This document shows positions 8,593 to 17,300 of a DNA stretch of 52,456 bases, in pieces. Under the pieces are notes generated by a model. It saw only the letters and a list, made by a program, of their open reading frames with translations. It was not told where the DNA came from and did not search any database. This DNA is from JAAYYY01 sp964602995 (lineage in GTDB: Bacteria; Chloroflexota; Anaerolineae; Promineifilales; Promineifilaceae). The number at the start of each line of letters is the position of its first letter. Within the stretch, counting starts at the first letter, position 1. The position numbers were made by a program, and so were the translations under genes. The stretch lies in contig CAZRTM010000014.1 of assembly GCA_964602995.1 (NCBI GenBank), forward strand, positions 1 to 52,456, written 5' to 3'.

Positions 8593-9966
8593 ATGGCTAA
8601 AGTAACGACTCGTTATGTCTGTCAGAACTGTGGACGAACTGCCCCACGCTATCTGGGCAAATGTCCCCGTTGCAATGAATTTGGCACAATGGTGGAGCAG
8701 GTCGTCGAGCGCGAAGAAAAAAGCTCCTCGCGGCGAGGGGTACGTATGCCGGTCAGTGTTCCACAACGACTGCATGAGGTCGCGGTTGATGGCTTTGATC
8801 GCCTCAACCTGCCTCTGGATGAGTTTGCGCGTGTGCTTGGGGGAGGCGTGGTCCCAGGCTCGCTGGTTCTGGTTGGGGGCGATCCAGGTATTGGCAAATC
8901 GACGCTTCTTCTGGAAGTAGCGGCATTGATGGCCAATCTACACGGCTCCGTTCTCTATATCTCTGGTGAGGAAAGCGTACGCCAGATCAAAATGCGCGCT
9001 GATCGCCTTGAATTGGAAGCTGAGGATCTGTTTCTGGTAACAGAGACAAATCTACAGAGGATGCTCCAACACATCGAAGAGACGGCGCCGGTTCTGGTCA
9101 TCGTTGATAGTATTCAGACCACACACTCCGATTCTCTAAGCTCGACGGCTGGGAGCGTGAGCCAGGTTCGTGAATGCGCCAGCCAATTTCAGGAAATTGC
9201 CAAGAGCACCGGCACAACCGTTTTCCTCGTTGGCCATGTGACCAAGGAAGGCAGTATCGCCGGACCTCGTGTGCTGGAGCACATAGTAGATACCGTACTC
9301 TATCTGGAAGGAGATCCTTTCCATCGTTACCGGTTGTTGCGAGGCGTGAAGAACCGCTTTGGGGCCACCAGTGAAGTCGGCGTTTTTGAGATGGCCGGAC
9401 GGGGTATGGTTCAGGTGCCCAACCCTTCTCAAGCATTTCTCGCCGAGCGTCAGGCCAACGCGCCCGGCTCGACGATTGCGGTTCCGCTTGAAGGAACACG
9501 CCCCTTACTGGTGGAGATTCAGGCGTTGACCACGACCACGACCTTTAGCAACCCGCGACGGACGGCAAATGGGATCGATTACAACCGGCTTCTCTTGCTG
9601 ACAGCGGTGTTGACACGGCGCGTGAACGTCAGGGTTCACGATAAGGACGTCTTCGTGAATGTGGTTGGTGGTTTACAGATTAATGAACCGGCCGCCGATT
9701 TGGCTGTGGCCGTGGCCATTGCCAGTGGCGTCCGTGATAAGCCAGTTCACGCGGATATGGCGTTTATCGGCGAGATTGGCCTCAGTGGTGAGCTACGGGC
9801 GGTCAGCCAGCTTGATATCCGGCTCAAGGAGGCGGCGAAGCTTGGATTCCGGCGCTGTGTGGTGCCGCGCACCCCAGGCCGCAAGCTTGGCGAGGTGCCG
9901 GATGGGTTGGAAATTGTTGGCTGCCGCTCGCTGAACCAGGTGTTAGACGCGGCCCTGCTCTCTTAA
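8593..9966 (+). CDS. radA: DNA repair protein RadA (Sms)
   Basis: The protein has 457 residues, the normal family length. It starts with a four-Cys zinc finger (Cys10, Cys13, Cys24, Cys27). A RecA-like ATPase follows with Walker A GGDPGIGKST (95-104), then the RadA-specific KNRFG motif (253-257), and a C-terminal Lon-like domain ending near residue 455. RadA is a branch-migrating helicase that helps RecA process recombination intermediates in the cytoplasm. It is a single-gene unit: its upstream neighbour is divergent and the downstream gene is convergent, with only 13 bp between the stop codons and no obvious terminator. Confidence 0.97.
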   Translation: MAKVTTRYVCQNCGRTAPRYLGKCPRCNEFGTMVEQVVEREEKSSSRRGVRMPVSVPQRLHEVAVDGFDRLNLPLDEFARVLGGGVVPGSLVLVGGDPGIGKSTLLLEVAALMANLHGSVLYISGEESVRQIKMRADRLELEAEDLFLVTETNLQRMLQHIEETAPVLVIVDSIQTTHSDSLSSTAGSVSQVRECASQFQEIAKSTGTTVFLVGHVTKEGSIAGPRVLEHIVDTVLYLEGDPFHRYRLLRGVKNRFGATSEVGVFEMAGRGMVQVPNPSQAFLAERQANAPGSTIAVPLEGTRPLLVEIQALTTTTTFSNPRRTANGIDYNRLLLLTAVLTRRVNVRVHDKDVFVNVVGGLQINEPAADLAVAVAIASGVRDKPVHADMAFIGEIGLSGELRAVSQLDIRLKEAAKLGFRRCVVPRTPGRKLGEVPDGLEIVGCRSLNQVLDAALLS

Positions 9967-9979
9967 GAGAAAAGCAGAG

Positions 9980-11857
9980 TTAGATGGGACGCTGGCGGTT
10001 ACCCAGATAGTAGAAGACGCTCCCGGTGATCCCAACTAAAATCAGTGCGCCGCCGGCCAGTGGGAGCCACCCCCACTTGTTACGAGCATCAGGCTCATTC
10101 CTTTGTTGAGCTTCTGGCTCGCCGGTTGGCGAAGGCAGAGGGGGTAAATCAGCAGAGGCGCTGCTGGCAGAGAGCTGCATGGCTTCTGTTGGCGTCGGTT
10201 GCGGTGTGATGGTTGCCGTTGCGGTGGGAGTGGCTGTTGGTAACGGTTCAGGGGTTGCTGTGGCTGCTTGCTGGGGCAGATCTGTGGAGCCGCCAGTTGA
10301 TTGGGGCTGCCGCCGTTCGCCGACAATGATTTCCTGACCGATCTGCAGGAAGCTATCTTCCGCAAGCCCCTCGTTGAGAGCCAGAATCTCCTCCATCGCC
10401 AGGTTACTACGGACGGCGATAGCCAGCAACGTATCCCCTTCCTCAACTCTGTAGACCAGCATACCGTCGTCGCGGACCTCGACGCCGGTTGGCAAAGGGG
10501 CAGCAGAAACGGGCAGGGGAGATAGGGTTCCTTCCGCCGGTTCTCCACCTTCAAAGCCGACAATTAGGGGCTGCCCTATGCTAAGCAGACTGTTCTCGTC
10601 CAGGTCATTGTAGCGGTATAGCTCTTCAAGCGTAACACCGAAATGAAAGGCAATGGCGCTGAGGGTGTCGCCGCTGGCTACTTCGTAAATGATCCTTCCC
10701 TGAGAATCAGGCGTAGGCAGTGCATCGGCAGAACTATTGGTCGCCGCCGACGCGAGTGATGATTGAGTCTGGCCCTGACTGGTCGGCTCTGCCTGGGTCT
10801 CCTGGGGTTGGGCAGTGGGCGGGGTCGTTGATTCTGGCAGAGGTGGTGGTGCTGCCACGCCACCCGACTTATAACCGGCGACAAGCTGGCTGGTGAGCTC
10901 CAGGTAGAGATTGCCAAACTCCACACTTGGCTCAATATTGCTGCCTTCGGCCCACTCGTTGAAAGAGGTAATGAGCAGAAGATCGGGGTTGCTGGCTGCA
11001 GCGGCAGCAAAGCTATTCTGATAGTATGCGCCGCCGGCCCGGTCGCGATAGACGCTGGCATCGCCTCGGCCCAGGTGACGGTCGTCAAAGCCGGGCATGG
11101 CTGTGGCAGCCCAATATTTGAAGGCGCCATAGGTTTCAGAGGCGGCCCTGGTATTGGCGCCCCAGGTGGAAGCAATACCGGCAGGATTGGCCGCCCAGGC
11201 CGTATTGTAGAGATGTAAACCATCAAACACAGAAAGGTAGCTGGTGTTGGCTCCTTCTGCTATCCAGATGCTGTTGCGGTTTGGATCGGCGATGCTGCGA
11301 ATGTAGGCCCAATCATCAACTGAGTAGGCCCAGTTGGCCCAGAAGAATATGACCGGCTTACCGTCCATGCGCAGATAGGCCGGGTGGGTCGCGTGGGTTT
11401 CAAGCAAATATTTGAGGGCATTGGCACGCTCGTCATTGTTGCTTAGTAACGTCGCCGGCTCGAAGTCGATAGCCGCTTTGAAGCCGCTGGCCGCGGCAGT
11501 ATCGAGGAGGGTCTGGAAGTTGCCGTTGGTGTAGGGATCTGCCGGACCGTACCAGCTCTGGACGAAGCCGTCGATGCCGGCCGAGCGTGCCTGGTTGACG
11601 TGGCGCTGGATGGTGCCCGCGTCGCCAGAGGTATATGGTTCAGGTGGCTGAAAAGCGGTTTTTCCAGGACCGAAGCTGCCCGGGTTATACCAGGCGTAGT
11701 AGAAGGCAAGCACCAGGCCCGTACGCCCCTGGGCCTGGCTGTTGGGGACTTGCGCCTGGTGTGCGAAGAGCAGAAGAAGTGCCGCGATGCTGGCACTCAG
11801 TACGAGCGTTAATCGATAACGTGTCATAAGTGGCAAATTTATTGGGCGCCGCGACAT
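9980..11857 (-). CDS. Secreted GH99-like glycoside hydrolase with two LysM domains and C-terminal anchor
   Basis: The protein has 625 residues. A signal peptide (about 12-33) is followed by a GH99/WbsX-like TIM-barrel domain (about 46-330). Its motifs include LVLAFYYAWYNPG, AGIDGFVQSWYGP and SFNEWAEGSNIEPS (298-311), the last holding a conserved acidic residue of these barrels. A Pro/Thr-rich linker leads to two LysM repeats (about 388-433 and 467-512, each with GDTL-AIA and IGQ--IV). Another linker and a terminal helix (about 597-618, ending YLGNRQRPI) complete it. GH99 relatives act on alpha-mannosides, but the substrate here cannot be read from sequence. LysM domains usually bind peptidoglycan or chitin-like glycans. 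The ATG at 11857 has GGAGGAG about 11 bases upstream. Confidence 0.75.
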   Translation of the reverse strand: MSRRPINLPLMTRYRLTLVLSASIAALLLLFAHQAQVPNSQAQGRTGLVLAFYYAWYNPGSFGPGKTAFQPPEPYTSGDAGTIQRHVNQARSAGIDGFVQSWYGPADPYTNGNFQTLLDTAAASGFKAAIDFEPATLLSNNDERANALKYLLETHATHPAYLRMDGKPVIFFWANWAYSVDDWAYIRSIADPNRNSIWIAEGANTSYLSVFDGLHLYNTAWAANPAGIASTWGANTRAASETYGAFKYWAATAMPGFDDRHLGRGDASVYRDRAGGAYYQNSFAAAAASNPDLLLITSFNEWAEGSNIEPSVEFGNLYLELTSQLVAGYKSGGVAAPPPLPESTTPPTAQPQETQAEPTSQGQTQSSLASAATNSSADALPTPDSQGRIIYEVASGDTLSAIAFHFGVTLEELYRYNDLDENSLLSIGQPLIVGFEGGEPAEGTLSPLPVSAAPLPTGVEVRDDGMLVYRVEEGDTLLAIAVRSNLAMEEILALNEGLAEDSFLQIGQEIIVGERRQPQSTGGSTDLPQQAATATPEPLPTATPTATATITPQPTPTEAMQLSASSASADLPPLPSPTGEPEAQQRNEPDARNKWGWLPLAGGALILVGITGSVFYYLGNRQRPI

Positions 11858-11912
11858 GTGCCCAATCTCCTCCCACGATTCTCATCTAGCCATGATAATT
11901 AATGATGTGACC

Positions 11913-11940
11913 TTGTGCAAAGTGTGGTTTGTGGTAGAAT
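11913..11940 (+). promoter_or_regulatory. Candidate sigma70-type promoter for rpsF-rpsR
   Basis: TTGTGC (11913-11918) and TAGAAT (11935-11940) are 16 bp apart. This leaves a leader of about 150 bases before the GTG of rpsF. The leader contains short inverted repeats such as ACTCG-cc-CGAGT near 12060-12072 and a strong AAAGGAGG site at 12081-12088. Leaders of rpsF in many bacteria bind the S6:S18 pair as autoregulation; I could not confirm that fold by eye. Confidence 0.45.
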
Positions 11941-12100
11941 AGCTCGTTGTTATCCCGGCGCTACTGCCTGATAATAACATTGCCAGATAACAGGCACTGC
12001 TTTCCGCTCTTGACCCGTAGTCATTCGACAGTAGTGAGTGACTTAGAGGCAAGGGCAAACACTCGCCCGAGTAATTCCGTGGAAAGGAGGTAAACATCAC

Positions 12101-12394
12101 GTGCGCGAGTACGAAGTTACCATTATTTTGAAGGCAAATCTAGAGGACGAGACGCGCAATCAGTTGATTGAGCGTGTCGAAGGGTGGCTGACATCCGGTG
12201 ACGATGGCGCAAACAAGCCCGTCATACACCATTGGGGTCAGCGCCCGCTTGCGTATCCCCTCAAGGACCAACGAGAGGGATACTATGTGCTGTATGAAGC
12301 ACAGATGGAACCGCAGCGCATGGACGAGGTTGAGCGCGAGATTCTCTTTGTCGATGACATTCTGCGCCATCTCGTCGTCCGTAAGAACAGCTAA
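12101..12394 (+). CDS. rpsF: 30S ribosomal protein S6
   Basis: The protein has 97 residues, typical for S6. The start is MREYEVTIILKANLED, followed by a HHWGQRPLAYPLKDQREGYY segment that is characteristic of the family, and DDILRHLVVRK near the end. The start codon is GTG at 12101, set by a strong AAAGGAGG about 12 bases upstream. S6 binds the central domain of 16S rRNA as a heterodimer with S18, whose gene follows. In most bacteria ssb lies between them; here that 232-bp interval has no recognisable gene. Confidence 0.97.
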   Translation: MREYEVTIILKANLEDETRNQLIERVEGWLTSGDDGANKPVIHHWGQRPLAYPLKDQREGYYVLYEAQMEPQRMDEVEREILFVDDILRHLVVRKNS

Positions 12395-12626
12395 GAACGT
12401 AATTGAATGTGGGGAGCCACCATTCGCTACGCTGACCGGTATTGGACTTTTTGGAAAGCAGGATTACTGATGGGCGTTACTAAACGCCGGTTGGCGGAGT
12501 CGAACGGTGGTTGCATTTATATTCCCACAATAGAGAGAGCGACGAATTTCTGTTCTGCCGGCGCTAAGCAGCGGCGCTGCGGGCGGCTGGTAGACCAGTA
12601 TAGATGTCTAAACGTGGAGGTTTAGA

Positions 12627-12863
12627 ATGGCAAACTATCAAGGAAGAGGGCGCTTTCGCCGCCAGCGAATTTGTGCTTTCTGTGCCGATAAGGTAGATGA
12701 GGTCGATTACAAGGACGCAGACGCCTTGCGCCGTTATGTTACGGAGCATGGTCGCATCCGGCCCCGCCGCCAGACCGGAACGTGCGCGCGCCACCAGCGC
12801 AGCCTGGCCCGGGCGATCAAGCGTGCGCGGCACCTGGCTCTTCTACCTTTCGTAAGTGAATAA
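12627..12863 (+). CDS. rpsR: 30S ribosomal protein S18
   Basis: The protein has 78 residues, a normal length. It carries CAFCADKVDEVDYKDAD, then LRRYVTEHGRIRPRR and TGTCARHQRSLARAIKRARH, all family hallmarks. It keeps three Cys (in CAFC and TC), so it is close to the zinc-type C+ form of S18, although the fourth ligand is not obvious. GGAGG lies 9 bases before the ATG. It partners with S6 in the small subunit platform. rplI, which often follows, is not here; the next gene is a foldase. Confidence 0.97.
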   Translation: MANYQGRGRFRRQRICAFCADKVDEVDYKDADALRRYVTEHGRIRPRRQTGTCARHQRSLARAIKRARHLALLPFVSE

Positions 12864-12942
12864 ACGGTAACCTGCAGGAAGCGGCCGTCTGTTCAGCAAT
12901 TAGCGACCAGGACCTGCAGGGAAGGTTTTAACGACAATAACG

Positions 12943-14304
12943 ATGGCGAAGAAGCAAAGAAATCAAAGAGACAATCAGGACGACTCGCGACGGCGCACTC
13001 GCAAGGAAGTGTTACGAGAGCGCCGTGATGCGCGGCAGACCCGAAATGTGCGCATTGCTGTGGCCGCGATTGTCGGTCTGCTCGTTCTCGTGTTCCTGAT
13101 AGCTGTGGTGGTCGAATATATGGTTCGACCGCGCCAGCCAGTTGCTACTGTCAACGGCGCCGACATTACGCTCAATGAATGGCAAGAGCGAGTACGCTTC
13201 CAGCGCGCCCAGTTCATCTTGGGCCTGGAAGACCAGCTAGACGCGTTCCAGGATTTAGCGCTGGTGCAGCAGTTCAGCCAGCAGCAGATTGCTTTGCTGC
13301 AGCAACCGGAGTTGCTGGGCGAGTTGATGCTGGAGCAGATGATTGATGAAGAGCTGGTGCGTCAGGCCGCGGCTGAACGAGGGCTGGAGGTAACCGATGC
13401 AGAGGTAGACGAGCAGCTTGCCGAGCAGTTCAGCTACTTTGGTGGCGAGTCTCCAACACCGCTCCCCGCCCCAACTGAGACGATTCAGCCGACGCCCTCG
13501 CTGACGCCGATTCCGACGGACGTTATCACAGAGGTGCTGCCTACGACGACGCCGATGCCTACTCCCTCACCAGGAGCAACAGCAACGCAACGCCCGACGG
13601 CGACGCCCGTCTCGCAGGAGAGTTTCCAACAAGAGTTAAGAGATCTGTTCGCGCGCTATCGCGCTCTGGGCGTGAGCGAAGAGACCTATCGCGAAGTCCT
13701 GCGCACACAGCTCTTGCGCGAAAAGTTGGCCGACCATCTGGCTGAGGTAGAGAATCTGCCGTCGGAAGAAGAGATGGCCAGCATTTACCTGCTTTCGTTT
13801 GCGACAGAGGAAGAGGCGCAAGAGGCTTTGCAGCAGCTCGACGATGAAGAATTCCTGACAGTCTGGAATACGATCCGGAGTATTCCGGCCGATGCTGAAG
13901 ATGCTCCGCCAGGGAGCGCGTCAGAAGTTTTGTGGCGGACGAGCGACCAATTGCAACAGCAATATGGCGCGGAAGTGGCCGAAGCTGCCTTTGAGCTAGA
14001 GCTGGGAGAGCCGAGTGATGTCTTGGTTCAGGGCCAGCCAGGCTCTGACGGTCTGGAAAATACGGCGTTACCGATTCGCTACCATATCATCCAGGTGAGC
14101 GGCCGAGAGGTGCGTGAACTGGCTGAGACGGCGTTCGAATCGCGCAAGCAACAGCTTGTCTCGGACCTGATTGAGGAGCAGCGGCTGGGCGGCCTGGCAA
14201 CGATTGACATCAATCCCGTCTGGCGCACGCGAGTACCTAACCAGCCGATTCTAGATCCATCATTCCTCCAACCACCTACAAGCTCACTCCCGACGCCGGA
14301 GTAA
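12943..14304 (+). CDS. Membrane-anchored SurA/PpiC-type peptidyl-prolyl isomerase or foldase
   Basis: The protein has 453 residues. A very basic cytoplasmic start (residues 1-44) leads to one transmembrane helix (about 45-68), then VATVNGADITLNEWQERVRF, the SurA_N opening. A helical chaperone region with ELMLEQMIDEELVRQAAAERG follows. Residues about 170-225 form a Pro/Thr-rich insertion (PTPLPAPTETIQPTPSLTP). The C-terminal part keeps the end of a parvulin domain (YHIIQVSGREVREL), but the usual start of that domain is degenerate. It may therefore be a holdase more than an active isomerase. It would act outside the membrane in folding exported proteins, such as the surface proteins at the left of the window. 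The gene ends 73 bp before the convergent smc stop. Confidence 0.75.
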   Translation: MAKKQRNQRDNQDDSRRRTRKEVLRERRDARQTRNVRIAVAAIVGLLVLVFLIAVVVEYMVRPRQPVATVNGADITLNEWQERVRFQRAQFILGLEDQLDAFQDLALVQQFSQQQIALLQQPELLGELMLEQMIDEELVRQAAAERGLEVTDAEVDEQLAEQFSYFGGESPTPLPAPTETIQPTPSLTPIPTDVITEVLPTTTPMPTPSPGATATQRPTATPVSQESFQQELRDLFARYRALGVSEETYREVLRTQLLREKLADHLAEVENLPSEEEMASIYLLSFATEEEAQEALQQLDDEEFLTVWNTIRSIPADAEDAPPGSASEVLWRTSDQLQQQYGAEVAEAAFELELGEPSDVLVQGQPGSDGLENTALPIRYHIIQVSGREVRELAETAFESRKQQLVSDLIEEQRLGGLATIDINPVWRTRVPNQPILDPSFLQPPTSSLPTPE

Positions 14305-14307
14305 AAG

Positions 14308-14384
14308 GGAGATTGGAGACTGGAGATTGGAGATTGACTGTTGAGGGTTAATCTCCAATTCTCCAATCTCTATTCTCTAATCCC
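14308..14384. repeat. Imperfect inverted repeat of GGAGATT units between convergent genes
   Basis: The left arm (14308-14336) is made of direct copies of the unit GGAGATT/GGAGACT. The right arm (14349-14384) has the complementary AATCTCC and AATTCTCC units. The arms can pair as an imperfect hairpin of about 30 bases with a loop near 14337-14348. It lies between the foldase stop and the smc stop, and its right arm overlaps the smc stop codon (14377-14379). It could serve as a transcription end point for both genes, although no clean T-run follows. It resembles dispersed intergenic repeats, but other copies cannot be tested in this window. Confidence 0.6.
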
Positions 14385-17300
14385 CCCCATTCACATACTC
14401 TTCCGGCTTAATTGACAATACCTGGCTGGCGCTGTCGGCGCCCATGCTGATGCCATATACCGTCTGTGCGGCCTGTACCGTGCCGCGGTTATGCGTGATG
14501 ATGATGAACTGAGAGTTCTCTGCCAGATCGTAGAGAACAGTGCGGAAACGGGTGACGTTGGCTTCGTCGAGCATGGCGTCGACCTCGTCGAGGATGCAGA
14601 AGGGCGGGGGGGCCACCTTAAGCAAGGCGAAAATGAGCGCGGCGGCCGTCAGCGAGCGCTCGCCGCCGGAGAGGAGCCCAAGGCGCTGTTGGCGGCGGTT
14701 GGGCAGACGGCAGACGATTTCAACACCGCTGATGGTAAGGTCATCCGGTTCAGTCAGAGCCAGGTGTGCGGAGCCGCCGCCGAAAAGCCGTTCGAACATT
14801 TCACCGAAGATACCATTCACTTCGTTGACGGTATCGGCAAAAGCCCGTGATGTCAGGTCGTCCAGCTCGGCAATGACTGCCCGCAGCCGTTTTTCGGTGT
14901 GGTTGAGATCTTCAACCTGCTGCGTCAGGAAGTCGTAGCGCTCCTGGGTTTCTTCATACTCAACGGGAGCATCGGGATTAACAGAGCCGATACGGTGGAG
15001 TTGGGCGCGGGCCTCTTGAATATTCTTCTCGATGCCCTCAGGTAACTCATCTACCTTTGGCAGGTGGTCAACGACCTCGCTAAACGGCAAGGGGTCCTGG
15101 CCACCGTGCTCCTCGTCAAATTCAAGCGCGACCAGGCCCAGATCGGCCCGGATTCGCTCCTCAAGCCCTTCAAGCTGATTTTCGCGCTGGCTTAAAGCCA
15201 CCGTCATCTGCGTATAGTTCGTCTCCAGATCATGCGCCTTGCGCTGGCTGGCGATCAGCCGTTCTTCTAGCTGGCGCAGGCTCTGTTGCAGCTCTTTCAG
15301 GCGGGCAGTTTTCGGCTGTAGCGCTTCATCAATCTGCCCAATCTTCTTTTGCAGCTGCCTGAGCTTCTCCTCTGAGACATCTATATCAAGCTGTCGTTGC
15401 TCCCGCGACAACCGTTCGAGACGCTCTTGTTGCCGGCGTAGCTGCCCTTCAATTTGCTGGAAGGTGGCGCGGCGACTTTCGACTACTGCCTGGCGACCGG
15501 CCACAATTGTACGGGCGCTTTCAATCTCCTGCTTCTGTGCCTGGCGTTGTTGCTTCGCTTCGGCAACAGGCAGCTCCTGGAGTCGGATACGCGCTTCGTG
15601 GGTGCGGCTTTCCAGCCTGACGATTTGCTCCTGTTCCTCTTCAATTATTCCCTGAACAGAGGTGATGCGCGTTCTCAGCCGCTCCAGCTCCTGAATATGG
15701 GCCTGCTGCTGTTGGTGCAAGAACTCACGTTTTTGCTGCGCCCGATCAAGCTCGCGCTGTTGTTTGCTCAAATGTTGGGATGCTTCGTTAAGGGAACGGT
15801 TGAGCTTTTGTTCCTCACCTGATAGCCGGTCCAGGACAGCCTGCGCTTTCTCCAGCTCCGACCGCTTCTTTTCCTGCCCGGCCTCCGAGTTGCGCACGCT
15901 TTGTTTCTTTTCCTTGACTTGTTGCTGGGCCACACGGAATGCCTCTTCGTGGGCCAGGACGCTATGCTGCGGATCGGCGGGACGAACGTCGACCAGGCCG
16001 CCAGCATAGGCGATGAAACCATCCGGGGCGGCCGCCAGCGCATGCGGCGGCAGCTCGCGGGCGACTGTATAGGCTGCTTCTCGTGATGAGACGAGTAGCA
16101 CCGGCCCAAATAGTAGCTCCGCCAGCGGTTTTGCTCCCGCTTTTACTTTGATGAGATCATATGCCCAGCCCAGGACGTCAGGGTGGTCCGGCAGCTCGCC
16201 GGGCGGCGTTGCTCTTACATCGGATGAGGCAACTGCCAGCAACCTATCTTTAGCGCCGTTGGCCTTGAGCAGTCGCCAGAGGCTGTCGCGATCGGGCAGG
16301 ATGAGCGTATTGAGCCGTGCGCCAAGAGCTGCTTCCAGGGCGGTCTGGTACTCGGCGGGGATGGTGACAAAGGATGCCAGACGACCCAGAATTGAGACAT
16401 CATCGCTGACTTGCACCTCACGTTGCCGCATCTGGTCCAGAAGATCGCGCCGGGCCTCAAGCCGCGCCAATTCGTTGACAAGCTGGTTGTGCTGCCTGTC
16501 CAGCTCCCTTTGTTCTTGCTGTAAGGCCTTTACCTTCTTGCGCGCCTCGCTTTGCTGACGGTGAACGGCCTGGCGCTGTTCCTGCAGGTCGTCCACTCGC
16601 TGCTGTGCTTCTGACACACGCTGTTCAAGGACAGTGACCTGTTCACTGGCCACCTGTAGCGAGCCATTGCCAGTGCTATCTGCCTGTTTTTCGCGTTCTT
16701 GCAACCGCTCGCGTAGCTGCGTCAGCTGGCCCTCAGCCTGTGACAGCTTCCTGCTACTGTTTCTCTGTGCCTGCTCCAAATCCTGTATGGTGCTGTTCCA
16801 GCGGTCAATTTCGGCCTGTGTAGCCTCGAAGCTCTGGTTGAACTGCTTAAGCTCCTCTTGTTGTTCTCGTAGTTGCACCTGAGCCTTGTCGAGATCATTG
16901 GTGGCCGTCGCAAGCTCCTCCTGTGCATGGTTGCGCTGCTCCTCCAGCCGGGGCAGGTCAGCTTTAATGTCGTCAACCTGACGTTGTAGCGAAGCGCGCC
17001 GCTCGGAGAGGACGGCTACCTGACGCTGAATTCCTTCACGTTGCTCGCGCAGCTCTTCACGGGCTGTGCGGTCGTGGCTAATTTCGTCCTGGAGCTGGCT
17101 GATGCGGCGTCGCACCCTGTCGATTTCGTCTTGTTGCTCCGCCATCCGTTTGCGCTCGGCTTTCCAGGCTGTTTCCGCTTCTGCAGCCGCCTGACGCTGC
17201 CGGCGCAGCGCCTCTCGCTTACGATCCCACTGGTAGCCATACCACACGCGCAGGAGCTGGCGCAAGTCCGTTTCTACCTGTTCGTAGTTTCTGGCACGGT

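Noticed and set aside
12407..12625. Open frame of 72 codons between rpsF and rpsR
   Set aside because: Its sequence is rich in Arg, Cys and Trp in no pattern, has no ribosome binding site, and does not match ssb or any ribosomal protein.
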